The notes under the pieces: model-generated
Seen by the model: the letters and a program-made list of their open reading frames with translations, nothing else
Database searches by the model: none
Told to the model about the DNA's origin: nothing
Program-made: the position numbers and the translations under genes
Shown: piece by piece, positions 14,999 through 22,848 of the stretch
Layout of the letters: each line of letters opens with the position of its first letter
Numbering within the stretch: the stretch's first letter is position 1
Assembly: GCA_046542305.1 (NCBI GenBank)
Contig: JBKHBQ010000004.1
Location: 1-36,923, forward strand
From: JBKHBQ01 sp046542305
Lineage (GTDB): Bacteria; Bacteroidota; Bacteroidia; Bacteroidales; 4484-276
Reading direction: 5' to 3'
Length of the DNA stretch: 36,923 nt

Positions 14999-16036
14999 TT
15001 ATCTCAGAATAAAACCTTTCTTCAGCGGATCTGCCGGATCAAACCAGAATTCATTTTTTCCGGTGAAATGGGCTGTTCCGCTCACTTCGGGAATTACCGC
15101 CGGATGTGGCCCGAAGGTATTCACATCCACAATTTCCACATCCATGGTAGTCCCCAGAATACTTTCCACAGTGATTTTCTCTCCGATTTCCAGTTCTCCA
15201 TTCGCGTGATGCAGCGCAGCCCGCGCGCTCAATCCCGATCCGGTGGGCGAGCGGTCGAGTTCACCATTGGCAAAAACACAGGCATTGCGGCTGTGATGGC
15301 TGGAATCGTGTGGGTCGCCCACGAAAATAGTTCCGTATAAAAACCCCAGATCTTCTTCAAAAGGATGTTTGATTTTAAAATGATCAGCCACTGCCTGTTT
15401 GATCCTTCTGCCAAAATCGATGGTTTTTTGAAAATCTGCCTGACCGAGGGACAATCCCAGTTGTTTGGCCTGTACAATAGCATAAAATGCCCCGCCATAG
15501 GCTACATCGAAATTAATCCTTCCGATCCCTGCCACCGGAACACTCTGGTTTCGGTAAAGCACAAAGGAAGGCACATTGATAAAGGCAGACGAGATCACAC
15601 GGTTTCCGTCCTTATTTACGCTCAGCCTCACCTGCCCGGGAGGGGCATCGATGCAGATTTCCGGGTTTTCAGAACCGGCTTCAAACATACCCGTTTCGAT
15701 CAGCAGCTTTCCCAGGGCGATCATGGCATGTCCGCACATGGTGCTATAGCCTTCGTTGTGCATAAAAAATACGCCGAGGTCTGCATCATCCGAAACAGGT
15801 TCGGTTAAAACTGCCCCATACATGTCAGCATGGCCCCGCGGCTCATACATGGTTCCGGTGCGGATATAATCCAGATTTTCCCTGAAGTACTTTCGCTTTT
15901 CGAGAATGGTATCGCCCTTTATCTCAGGCAAGCCTTCCATAAATACCCGTAAGGGTTCGCCCCCTGTATGCATGTCGATGGTGTTGATCTTAAGCCAGTT
16001 TACGGGAGGTTGCCAATCGAATTTCCTGATGCTCAT
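14999..16036 (-). CDS. Trans-3-hydroxy-L-proline dehydratase (proline racemase family)
   Basis: A 345-residue proline racemase-fold enzyme. The N-terminal DMHTGGEPLRV and the first active-site Cys in MCGHA (C101) are present. At the second site, where racemases and 4-hydroxyproline epimerases have DRSPCG, this protein has DRSPTGSG (T265). Cys/Thr is the pair known for trans-3-hydroxy-L-proline dehydratase, which forms delta-1-pyrroline-2-carboxylate. The start at 16036 is supported by an AAAGGAA ribosome-binding site and by the TACATTTG promoter element at 16060-16067, which excludes upstream starts. The neighbouring genes encode the 4-hydroxyproline dehydratase and an Xaa-Pro peptidase, fitting the call. 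A reductase for the pyrroline product is not in the window. Confidence 0.88.
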   Translation of the reverse strand: MSIRKFDWQPPVNWLKINTIDMHTGGEPLRVFMEGLPEIKGDTILEKRKYFRENLDYIRTGTMYEPRGHADMYGAVLTEPVSDDADLGVFFMHNEGYSTMCGHAMIALGKLLIETGMFEAGSENPEICIDAPPGQVRLSVNKDGNRVISSAFINVPSFVLYRNQSVPVAGIGRINFDVAYGGAFYAIVQAKQLGLSLGQADFQKTIDFGRRIKQAVADHFKIKHPFEEDLGFLYGTIFVGDPHDSSHHSRNACVFANGELDRSPTGSGLSARAALHHANGELEIGEKITVESILGTTMDVEIVDVNTFGPHPAVIPEVSGTAHFTGKNEFWFDPADPLKKGFILR

Positions 16037-16059
16037 TTTGGTTCCTTTCTTTTTCTTAA

Positions 16060-16067
16060 CAAATGTA
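16060..16067 (-). promoter_or_regulatory. -7 promoter element of the 3-hydroxyproline dehydratase gene
   Basis: The minus strand reads TACATTTG, matching TAnnTTTG, in the 88-base gap after the Xaa-Pro aminopeptidase gene and 24 bases before the ATG. It suggests that the dehydratase-methyltransferase-dipeptidase genes can be transcribed separately from the upstream hypD genes. Confidence 0.55.
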
Positions 16068-16124
16068 TGAAATTTAAAGGAATACATCGGCCGGCATCCT
16101 TCCGTTGTGAACAGTTTCTGTGGA

Positions 16125-17510
16125 TTACCGCAGAGCCTCCACATCTTCGATCCGCTTCGGGATCGGTTTTCCGAGTAATCGTGCCCCGTCTTCCGTGATC
16201 AGGAAATCTTCTTCATTTCTGCATCCGCCAAAATCCTTGTATTCTTCCAGTTTATCGTAGTTGAGGAAATCTTTGAATTTTTTCTCGGTGCGCCATTTAT
16301 CGATCAGATCGGGAATGAAATAAATTCCCGGCTCGATGGTGAGCACGAATCCGGGTTCCAGTTTTCGCGCCAGGCGCAGCGACTTAAGCCCGAACTGCTT
16401 GCTTTTGGGCTCGTTATCATAGCCTACGTATTGTTCACCCAGATCTTCCATATCGTGCACATCGAGGCCCATCATGTGCCCCAGTCCGCAGGGGAAGAAC
16501 ATGGCATGTACACCTTCGGCAACGGCTTCGTCCACATCGCCTTTAAAAAAGCCCAGAGATCCCAGACCGCGAAGGATGGTTCGCGCCGACTCGAAATATA
16601 CTTCTTTAAACGGCACTCCCGGTTTTAGCATTGCGATGGCGGCTTCATGCGCATCGAGGGCCACCTGATAGATTTCCTTTTGCCTTTCGGTGAAGGTTTT
16701 ATCTACCGGGAACGTGCTCGACATGTCGCCCGCATAGCCCATTTCGGTTTCGGCTCCGCAATCGAGCAGGAAAAGCTGCCCGCTTTTAAGCGTATTGCCG
16801 TGATAATGGTTGTGCAGGGTTTGTCCGTTGATGGTGGCAATTACAGGAAATGCAATTTGTCCGCCGGCCGCTTGTGCGATGCGGTCCATTTCGGCAGAGA
16901 TCTCCGATTCCTTCATGCCGGGCCCGGCCATTTTCATGGCTGCAATGTGCATGTCGGCGGTAATATTTACAGCCTTTTCGATTTCTGCAACCTCCTGATC
17001 GGTTTTGTAATTTCGCTGTGCGATCACCGCCTTCACAAATTCCAATGAAGCTGAATCCTGTTGCTGCACGGGTGCAATCCCAAGCCATTCGAACAACTTG
17101 ATCTTGTTTTCCGGGCGATAGGGCGGAAGGAAATGGATTTTCCGCCGCTGCGATTTAATGCGCAGCAGTTCGGACGCAAGTTTCGACACGGGCAAGGTTT
17201 TGCCTACGCCGCATTCCTGTGCGCGATCTGCAATGGTCGGCTGCTTGCCCATCCATACAATGTCGTCGATGGTATAGTCGTCGCCGAAAAGGATTTCCTC
17301 CCCGCTTTCGCAGTCGATCATTGCGACAAGGTTTGGATGACTGATGCCGAAAAAATACAGGAAAGTGCTGTCCTGCCTGAAATGATACGTGTTGTCGGCG
17401 TAATTCATCGGGCTTTCATTATTCCCTAAGAATAAGAGCATGCCGTGTCCTACGTCTGATTTCAGTTTTTTTCTTCTGTTGATGTACGTTTCTTTACTGA
17501 ACATATTCAT
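16125..17510 (-). CDS. pepP: Xaa-Pro aminopeptidase (aminopeptidase P, family M24)
   Basis: A 461-residue cytoplasmic metallopeptidase releasing the N-terminal residue before Pro or Hyp. The N-terminal domain (about 1-165) begins MNMFSKETYINRRKKL and contains RQDSTFLYFFGI. The C-terminal pita-bread domain holds the five metal ligands: Asp in LLDCGAE, Asp in YAGDMSSTFPV, His in GLGHMMGLDVHD, Glu in TIEPGIYF, and Glu in CRNEEDFLIT. Either ATG at 17510 or 17504 could start the protein. It follows hypD by 90 bases containing a hairpin. Peptides from collagen are rich in Xaa-Pro and Xaa-Hyp bonds, so this enzyme would feed both hydroxyproline dehydratases. Confidence 0.93.
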   Translation of the reverse strand: MNMFSKETYINRRKKLKSDVGHGMLLFLGNNESPMNYADNTYHFRQDSTFLYFFGISHPNLVAMIDCESGEEILFGDDYTIDDIVWMGKQPTIADRAQECGVGKTLPVSKLASELLRIKSQRRKIHFLPPYRPENKIKLFEWLGIAPVQQQDSASLEFVKAVIAQRNYKTDQEVAEIEKAVNITADMHIAAMKMAGPGMKESEISAEMDRIAQAAGGQIAFPVIATINGQTLHNHYHGNTLKSGQLFLLDCGAETEMGYAGDMSSTFPVDKTFTERQKEIYQVALDAHEAAIAMLKPGVPFKEVYFESARTILRGLGSLGFFKGDVDEAVAEGVHAMFFPCGLGHMMGLDVHDMEDLGEQYVGYDNEPKSKQFGLKSLRLARKLEPGFVLTIEPGIYFIPDLIDKWRTEKKFKDFLNYDKLEEYKDFGGCRNEEDFLITEDGARLLGKPIPKRIEDVEALR

Positions 17511-17555
17511 ATTTTTTATGGTGAGTTTCACAGTTCTAATTCACAAGCCCGGTTG

Positions 17556-17573
17556 GCGAAGCATTCGCTTCGC
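17556..17573. repeat. REP-like hairpin between hypD and pepP
   Basis: GCGAAGC (17556-17562) and GCTTCGC (17567-17573) form a perfect 7-bp stem with the loop ATTC, 28 bases beyond the hypD stop codon. No T-run follows on the minus strand, so it is more likely an mRNA-stabilising or REP-type hairpin than a terminator. It resembles in sequence the palindrome in the preceding gap (20037-20061). Confidence 0.55.
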
Positions 17574-17600
17574 TGAATTATTTTTGCGGTATAACAAGTA

Positions 17601-19964
17601 TCAAACTTCTTCATGTGCCGTTCTGCGGATGATTTCATTCTGCAGATCCTCACCCAGGTCGTTGAAATAATCGCTGTAGCCGGCCACGCGCACGATCAGG
17701 TCGCGGTATTTTTCAGGATGCTTCTGGGCATCAAGGAGTGTTTGGGCCGAAACTACATTGAACTGAATATGATGGCCGTCAAGCCTGAAGTAGCTGCGGA
17801 CAAGCTGCGAAACCTTTGTGATGCTGTCATCATCACTAAAGAACGAAGGCGAGAATTTTTGGTTGAGCAAAGTTCCGCCGGTGCGGATATGATCGAGTTT
17901 GGAGGCCGATTTAATCACTCCTGTAGGGCCATATTTATCGGCGCCCTGAACCGGTGAAATGCCTTCCGACAAAGGCTCTCCGGCTTTCCTGCCATCGGGT
18001 AGCGCCCTGATTACGCTGCCGAAATATACGTGGCAGGTGGTGGGCAAAAGGTTGATCCTGAATTTTCCGCCACGGGCCGTGGGCCTTCCGTTCACCGAAT
18101 TGTAAAAAATCTCGAAGATCAACCGGGCCTGCTCGTCGGCGTAATCATCGTCATTGCCGTATTTGGGTGTTTCATATAGCAGTTTGTAGCGAAGTTCTTC
18201 GTCACCTTTAAAATTATTTGCAAGTGCATCCAGAAACCTTTTCATCGAAACGGTTCCCCGGTCGAAAATGTGATGGCGCAGCGCGGTAAGGCTGTCGGTG
18301 AGGCTGCCAAGGCCCACGCCCTGAATATAGCTGGTGTTGTATCGGGCGCCGCCGGCGTTGTAATCCCGGCCATTGGCCACGCAATCGTCGATGATCAGCG
18401 ACAGAAAAGGCGCCGGAAGATTTTCGGCAAAAAGTTTCTCGATGATGTTGTTGCCCTTGATCTTGATGTCGGCAAAATAATTTTCCTGCTTCCGGTAGGC
18501 TTCCATCAGGTCTTCAAATGAATTGAAATCCTCCGGATTACCGGTTCTTAGCCCGATCTGTTTTCCCGTTCGCGGATCAATGCCGTTGTTCAGGGTGATC
18601 TCGAGAATTTTTGCCAGGTTGAAATAGCCAGTGAGGATGTAGGCCTCGGTACCGAAGGCGCCGGTTTCCACACATCCGCTGGCGCCACCGTTTCGGGCAT
18701 CCGTCACGGATTTGCCCTGCCTGATAAGTTCCTGTACAATGGCGTCGGTATTGAAAATGGAGGGCTGACCGAAGCCGGTTTTGGTGATCTTCACTGCCCG
18801 CTGAATAAATCGGTCAGGATTCTTTTTGCTGAGCTGAACCATGCTGCTGGGCTGCAGGATGCGCATTTCCTCGATTACGTCGAGGATGATGTAGCTTAGT
18901 TCGTTTACCGCATCCGATCCGTCGGGTTTAACGCCGCCCAGGTTGATCAGCGCGAAATCGGTGTAGGTGTTGCTTTCCTGTGCCGTTACCCCGACCTTCG
19001 GTGGCGCCGGGTGGTTGTTGAACTTCACCCAGAACGATTCCAGTAGCTCTGTGGCTTTTTCTGTGGTAAGGGTGCCGTTTTCGAGTTCAGTTTTATAAAA
19101 TGGATACAGGTGCTGATCGAGCCGCCCCGGATTAAAGCTGTCCCAGGGATTGAGTTCGGTGATTACCCCCACATGCACAAACCAGTAATACTGCAGTGCT
19201 TCATGAAAAGTTTCCGGCTTATTGGCCGGCACCCTGCGGCAAATCTCTGCTATTTGCAGCAATTCAATTTTACGGTTTTCATCGTTTTCATCTTCTGCCA
19301 GTTGTTCGAGTTTTTCAGCATGACGCCCGGCATACATGATGATGGCCTCGGCGACAATGTGCATGGCCTTTAGTTGCTCCCGCCTGTTCAGCGCTTCCGG
19401 ATCGTCGAAGAAATTCAGCTTCTCCATAGCCACCTTGATGTCCCACTGGATATCGTGCATGCCTTTTCCGTAAATCTTGTTTCCGGCAACGGTATGTCCC
19501 GGCGCCCGCTGCTCCTGAAATTCGGTGAACATGCCGGCTTCATAGGCATCAAGCCATGCCCGATCCATGTTTGCCATGATCTTTTCGCGGTTGCTTTTGC
19601 CTTTCCAGAAAGGAATAATCACATCGCGGTAGGCATCCCGGGTTTCCTGGTCCACCTTGTACGAAACCTTCGGCCGCGCATCCAGAATGTCGAGATCTTC
19701 CAACGTGTGCAAACTGACCTCCGGATACGTGGGTACCGCCCTGGGCGCCGGACCGCGTTCGCCCACGATCAGTTCCATGGGATTGATGCAGATGTGTTTG
19801 TTTTTTAAAATGTATTCGAATGCCTGCGCACGCCGAACCGGCACCGATACCTGCTGTGCGCGGTCGCTTTTGTAAAATTCGGTAACCAGCAGCGCACGTT
19901 CCGCCGTGATCCGGTTTACCCCATTCAGGCTTTGTTCGCGTAAATATTTTATTCTTTCGTTCAT
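17601..19964 (-). CDS. hypD: Trans-4-hydroxy-L-proline dehydratase (glycyl radical enzyme HypD)
   Basis: A 787-residue glycyl radical enzyme that removes water from trans-4-hydroxy-L-proline to give (S)-1-pyrroline-5-carboxylate under anaerobic conditions. The radical site is G762 in RVAGYSDYF, near the C-terminus. The thiyl Cys is C431 in GASGCVETGAFG, with E433 two residues on. As I recall the C. difficile HypD active site (F152, H160, D278, S334, C434, E436, Y450, T645, G765), the residues here at F149, H157, D275, S331, C431, E433, Y447, T642 and G762 match every position with a constant offset of three. Glycerol or choline dehydratases and pyruvate formate-lyase are therefore unlikely. 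The activase gene lies 114 bases upstream; pepP follows. Confidence 0.93.
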   Translation of the reverse strand: MNERIKYLREQSLNGVNRITAERALLVTEFYKSDRAQQVSVPVRRAQAFEYILKNKHICINPMELIVGERGPAPRAVPTYPEVSLHTLEDLDILDARPKVSYKVDQETRDAYRDVIIPFWKGKSNREKIMANMDRAWLDAYEAGMFTEFQEQRAPGHTVAGNKIYGKGMHDIQWDIKVAMEKLNFFDDPEALNRREQLKAMHIVAEAIIMYAGRHAEKLEQLAEDENDENRKIELLQIAEICRRVPANKPETFHEALQYYWFVHVGVITELNPWDSFNPGRLDQHLYPFYKTELENGTLTTEKATELLESFWVKFNNHPAPPKVGVTAQESNTYTDFALINLGGVKPDGSDAVNELSYIILDVIEEMRILQPSSMVQLSKKNPDRFIQRAVKITKTGFGQPSIFNTDAIVQELIRQGKSVTDARNGGASGCVETGAFGTEAYILTGYFNLAKILEITLNNGIDPRTGKQIGLRTGNPEDFNSFEDLMEAYRKQENYFADIKIKGNNIIEKLFAENLPAPFLSLIIDDCVANGRDYNAGGARYNTSYIQGVGLGSLTDSLTALRHHIFDRGTVSMKRFLDALANNFKGDEELRYKLLYETPKYGNDDDYADEQARLIFEIFYNSVNGRPTARGGKFRINLLPTTCHVYFGSVIRALPDGRKAGEPLSEGISPVQGADKYGPTGVIKSASKLDHIRTGGTLLNQKFSPSFFSDDDSITKVSQLVRSYFRLDGHHIQFNVVSAQTLLDAQKHPEKYRDLIVRVAGYSDYFNDLGEDLQNEIIRRTAHEEV

Positions 19965-20023
19965 TACTTGTTGTATGATGCTTTTTTTAATTTCATGATT
20001 TCTCTAAACTTTCGTCTTGATAA

Positions 20024-20062
20024 TGACGACTGGCGACCCGCCTTCGCTGCGCTTCGGCGGGG
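20024..20062. repeat. GC-rich heptamers joined to a palindrome between the activase gene and hypD
   Basis: TGACGAC and TGGCGAC (20024-20037) are two tandem heptamers of the same family as 12679-12705. They run directly into a palindrome with stem CCCGCC (20037-20042) and GGCGGG (20056-20061), whose loop TTCGCTGCGCTTC is itself nearly symmetric. It stands 17 bases beyond the activase stop. No T-run follows on the minus strand. A REP-type element or mRNA-processing hairpin that adjusts hypD over activase levels is plausible. Confidence 0.6.
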
Positions 20063-20078
20063 CAAGCTGCCGATTGAA

Positions 20079-20873
20079 CTATCCTCCGATCTTTACCGAA
20101 AATCCATGCTCCTCATATCGCTTCTTCATTCCTTCCAGTTCCTCCCTTTCCATACTTTTTAATCCATTCAGCTTATTATCTTTCGCAAAACGCGTGTATT
20201 TGTTTTTAGCCATGGCATGATAGGGCAGCAGATGAATTTCCCTGATACTTTTTCTTTTTTCGAGGTGCCCGATAAATGCGTTGATCTCTTCTTCACCATC
20301 GTTGATGCCCGGAATCACAGGAATGCGGATGGTGACCTTTCGTTCGGATTGCAGCAAAAGATCCAGATTTTCCAGGATCAGCCGGTTGTTTTGTCCGGTG
20401 TATTTCAGGTGACCCTCACTGTTGATCAGTTTCAGGTCGAACAAAAACAGATCTGTGAAAGGAATGATCATTTTGAAGTGTCCGGGTGAAGCGTGCCCGC
20501 AGGTATCAACGGCTGTATGATAGCCGCCCGTTTTGCATGCCTTTAGCAGTTCCAGCAAAAAACCATGCTGAACCATCGGTTCTCCGCCGCTGAATGTGAC
20601 CCCGCCACCCGATTCGGTGTAGAAAACGGCTTCCTTATCGATCACCTGCATCACTTCTTCCACAGTCATTTGTTTGCCTATGGACTCCTTTTTTTCAAAT
20701 CGCACCCCGTCCACCATCACCTGCTTTACATCTTCCTCGCTCTGTAGCTCCTGGCTTTCAGGATTGTGGCACCACCAGCAGCGCAGCGGGCATCCCTTCA
20801 AAAATACCGTGGTGCGGATTCCCGGCCCGTCGTGAATGGCAAAACGCTTGATATCGAAAACAATACCTTTCAT
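20079..20873 (-). CDS. Glycyl radical enzyme activase (radical SAM) for HypD
   Basis: A 264-residue radical SAM enzyme that abstracts hydrogen from the Gly of its partner. The cluster motif is GCPLRCWWCHNPE (C28, C32, C35, CxxxCxxC), preceded by FAIHDGPGIRTTVFLKGCP, the activase signature. GVTFSGGEPMVQ holds the GGE motif for SAM binding. Many glycyl radical enzyme activases carry a Cys-rich insert with two extra [4Fe-4S] clusters after the first motif; here residues 40-75 contain no Cys, so this is the short, PflA-like form. Its position directly upstream of hypD in the same direction makes HypD the partner. The 5' region contains tandem 14-bp repeats and a promoter element at 21083-21090. 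Confidence 0.92.
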   Translation of the reverse strand: MKGIVFDIKRFAIHDGPGIRTTVFLKGCPLRCWWCHNPESQELQSEEDVKQVMVDGVRFEKKESIGKQMTVEEVMQVIDKEAVFYTESGGGVTFSGGEPMVQHGFLLELLKACKTGGYHTAVDTCGHASPGHFKMIIPFTDLFLFDLKLINSEGHLKYTGQNNRLILENLDLLLQSERKVTIRIPVIPGINDGEEEINAFIGHLEKRKSIREIHLLPYHAMAKNKYTRFAKDNKLNGLKSMEREELEGMKKRYEEHGFSVKIGG

Positions 20874-20895
20874 GTGAAAAGTTATTGAGGGAAAC

Positions 20896-20937
20896 GTTAA
20901 TGGAAAAAAGTTAATGGAAAAAAGTTACTGGAAAAAA
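20896..20937. repeat. Three tandem 14-bp repeats upstream of the activase gene
   Basis: GTTAATGGAAAAAA occurs twice exactly (20896-20909, 20910-20923) and once with one change (GTTACTGGAAAAAA, 20924-20937). On the minus strand these lie 23-64 bases before the activase ATG, within the likely mRNA leader. The core TTAATGG matches a unit of the heptamer array at 12589-12644, and 14 is twice 7. Confidence 0.8.
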
Positions 20938-20981
20938 TGTTAAAGATGAAAATGAATTTTCACTAACGAAAAGAGGGGGGA

Positions 20982-21083
20982 TTGATCAGAATATCCAGCA
21001 TTCGTACAGGCCTTTGCCGAAGTTGTGGTAAAGCAACAGATGTAAATTTCGCTTGATCATCAGTATTTGAAATTTGTACAGGC
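20982..21083. repeat. Two imperfect direct repeats in the leader of the activase-hypD unit
   Basis: TTGATCA followed 15 bases later by GTACAGGC occurs at 20982-21011, and again with 16 intervening bases at 21053-21083. The second copy ends in the promoter -7 element on the minus strand. This could be a pair of regulator-binding sites or a duplication remnant. The stretch 20874-21330 contains no convincing gene apart from these repeats, the promoters and one doubtful small frame. Confidence 0.45.
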
Positions 21084-21090
21084 AAAGTTA
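21083..21090 (-). promoter_or_regulatory. Candidate -7 promoter element of the activase-hypD unit
   Basis: The minus strand reads TAACTTTGCC, matching TAnnTTTG. It lies about 210 bases before the activase ATG, so the transcript would carry a long leader containing the 14-bp tandem repeats and the two direct repeats. Confidence 0.5.
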
Positions 21091-21154
21091 AGCAGGATTG
21101 TGAAATTTTGTTCCGTAAGGCATTAATTTTTATGTGCTCTAAATAAATTTCCTG

Positions 21155-21295
21155 ATGCGAAAAGCCTTCATATCACGTGATGCCGTCGATTATTCTGCGG
21201 AAAAGAATTTTTCGCCCGCAGATGAAGTTTTTGAGGCTAATTTTGCAGCCGGAAATGAACGCAACCAAAAGGTGCAGATTTCCGTCCATATTTAG
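21155..21295 (+). CDS. Doubtful 46-residue open frame
   Basis: An ATG-to-TAG frame encodes a hydrophilic peptide starting MRKAFISRDAVDYSAEKNF and ending QKVQISVHI. No family is recognised. A TAATTTTG promoter element lies inside it (21238-21245), which fits a non-coding leader better than a gene. It is listed because it is the only reasonable frame in the 456-base gap. Confidence 0.2.
   Translation: MRKAFISRDAVDYSAEKNFSPADEVFEANFAAGNERNQKVQISVHI
21238..21245 (+). promoter_or_regulatory. Candidate -7 promoter element of the polysaccharide trio
   Basis: TAATTTTGC matches TAnnTTTG and lies 85 bases before the flippase ATG at 21331. It is roughly 150 bases from the opposed promoter of the activase-hypD unit. 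Confidence 0.5.
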
Positions 21296-21330
21296 ATATG
21301 AGCTAATTTGAAGACGAGCGTGCGAAGTGA

Positions 21331-22785
21331 ATGAGAAAGAAATTCCTATCTAGCCTGATTTTACTGCTCTTTCTTAACCTGCTGGTAAAGCCGTTCTGGA
21401 TTCTCGGCATCGACCGCACAGTTCAGAATGTGGTAGGAGCGGAGGACTATGGCTTTTATTTTGCCGTGTTCAACTTCTCTTTTCTGTTTAATATCCTGCT
21501 CGACCTGGGCATTACCAACTACAACAACCGCAATATTGCCCAGCACAACCAATTGCTCAACAAGCATTTCTCAGGCATTGTCATCATTAAGTTTATGCTG
21601 GCGGTACTGTTTACCGTGGTGACTTTTTCGGCGGGAATTATGATCGGATTTGGCCCTGAGCAGCTTAAACTCTTAGCATTCCTATGTATCAATCAGTTTC
21701 TGCTTTCGTTTATCCTGTACCTGCGCTCCAATATTTCCGGTCTGCTGCTGTTTCGCACCGACAGTGTGCTTTCGGTACTCGACCGCCTGCTGATGATCCT
21801 GATTTGCGGCGTGTTGCTCTGGGGCCACGTCACTAGCTCACCGTTCAGGATCGAATGGTTTGTGTACGCACAAACTGCTGCCTATTCGCTTACGGTAATC
21901 ATTGCCGTAATCATCGTCATCAAGAAAGCCGCCTTCAGAAGGCTTAATTGGAACCGGGCATTTTTTGTGATGATCCTAAAGCAAAGCTTCCCGTTTGCCA
22001 TATTGGCGCTGCTAATGACATTTTACAACCGGATCGATTCGGTGATGATCGAAAGGCTGCTGCCCGGCTCGCTGGGCGATTCCGAAGCAGGGATTTACGC
22101 CTCGGCTTACCGGCTCCTGGATGCCTCCCACATGATCGCCTACCTGTTTTCGGTATTGCTGCTGCCGCTGTTCGCACGCATGATCAAGCAAAACGAGCCG
22201 GTGGTGCATGTGGTAAGGCTCGCCTTTACGCTGCTTATCATCTTTTCATCAATCATCGCTTTTGGCTCGCATTTTTACAGTTACGAACTGATGGATCTGA
22301 TGTACCTCGAGCACGTGAATCAATCGGCAGAAGTATTCAGATTGCTGATGCTGGGATTTATCGCCATCTCCACCACCTACATTTTTGGAACCCTGCTTAC
22401 TGCAAACGGAAACCTGAAACTACTGAATATAGTGGCTTTTTTGGGTATGTTGCTCAATTTGATAGCCAACTTTATCCTGGTTCCAAAGCTTTTTGCTGTG
22501 GGATCGGCCTGGGCAAGCCTTGCAGCACAATTCACTACAGCCATATTTCAGGTGATCATTGCCGTAAGGATTTTCAGGCTCAGGCCCGACTTCAGGTATC
22601 TTTCAGCGCTGGCTGTGTTCCTGGCCGGACTGTACCTGATCAATTATTTCTCGAAAATGCTCTTCGAAAACTGGATTTACAATTTCATGGTGATGATCGC
22701 AGTTTCGCTGGGCCTTGCCACTGTTTTGAAACTGTTCAATATTAAAGGATTTGTGCATATCCTCAGAAGTAAAGAAAATTTTTAA
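21331..22785 (+). CDS. Oligosaccharide/polysaccharide flippase (Wzx-like, MOP superfamily)
   Basis: A 484-residue membrane protein with about 12-14 hydrophobic segments in the MATE/Wzx pattern. The start RKKFLSSLILLLFLNLLVKPFWILGIDRTVQNVVGAEDYGFYFAVFNF is typical: the conserved region with G-x-x-x-Y-G-x-Y and later ITNYNNRNIAQ. A second bundle begins LKQSFPFAILALLMTFYNRIDSVMIERLL. Such proteins move lipid-linked sugar units from the cytoplasmic to the periplasmic leaflet. Downstream are a Wzz-like chain-length protein and an O-antigen ligase/polymerase, which strengthens the call. No glycosyltransferase cluster adjoins, so the sugar unit must be made elsewhere. Confidence 0.88.
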   Translation: MRKKFLSSLILLLFLNLLVKPFWILGIDRTVQNVVGAEDYGFYFAVFNFSFLFNILLDLGITNYNNRNIAQHNQLLNKHFSGIVIIKFMLAVLFTVVTFSAGIMIGFGPEQLKLLAFLCINQFLLSFILYLRSNISGLLLFRTDSVLSVLDRLLMILICGVLLWGHVTSSPFRIEWFVYAQTAAYSLTVIIAVIIVIKKAAFRRLNWNRAFFVMILKQSFPFAILALLMTFYNRIDSVMIERLLPGSLGDSEAGIYASAYRLLDASHMIAYLFSVLLLPLFARMIKQNEPVVHVVRLAFTLLIIFSSIIAFGSHFYSYELMDLMYLEHVNQSAEVFRLLMLGFIAISTTYIFGTLLTANGNLKLLNIVAFLGMLLNLIANFILVPKLFAVGSAWASLAAQFTTAIFQVIIAVRIFRLRPDFRYLSALAVFLAGLYLINYFSKMLFENWIYNFMVMIAVSLGLATVLKLFNIKGFVHILRSKENF

Positions 22786-22848
22786 GCAAATTTTTAGTTA
22801 ACAATGGGTATTCAAATGACAAAAATGAAATTCGCTTTCAAAAAGTCA

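Noticed and set aside
14999..16036. Proline racemase or 4-hydroxyproline epimerase
   Set aside because: The second catalytic Cys is replaced by Thr (DRSPTGSG).
17579..17586. Plus-strand TATTTTTG as a promoter
   Set aside because: It points into the hypD gene antisense; there is no plus-strand gene to serve, so chance is likelier.
17601..19964. Pyruvate formate-lyase or glycerol/choline dehydratase
   Set aside because: PFL needs two adjacent Cys (here GCVE, single Cys), and the set of active-site residues agrees with HypD instead.
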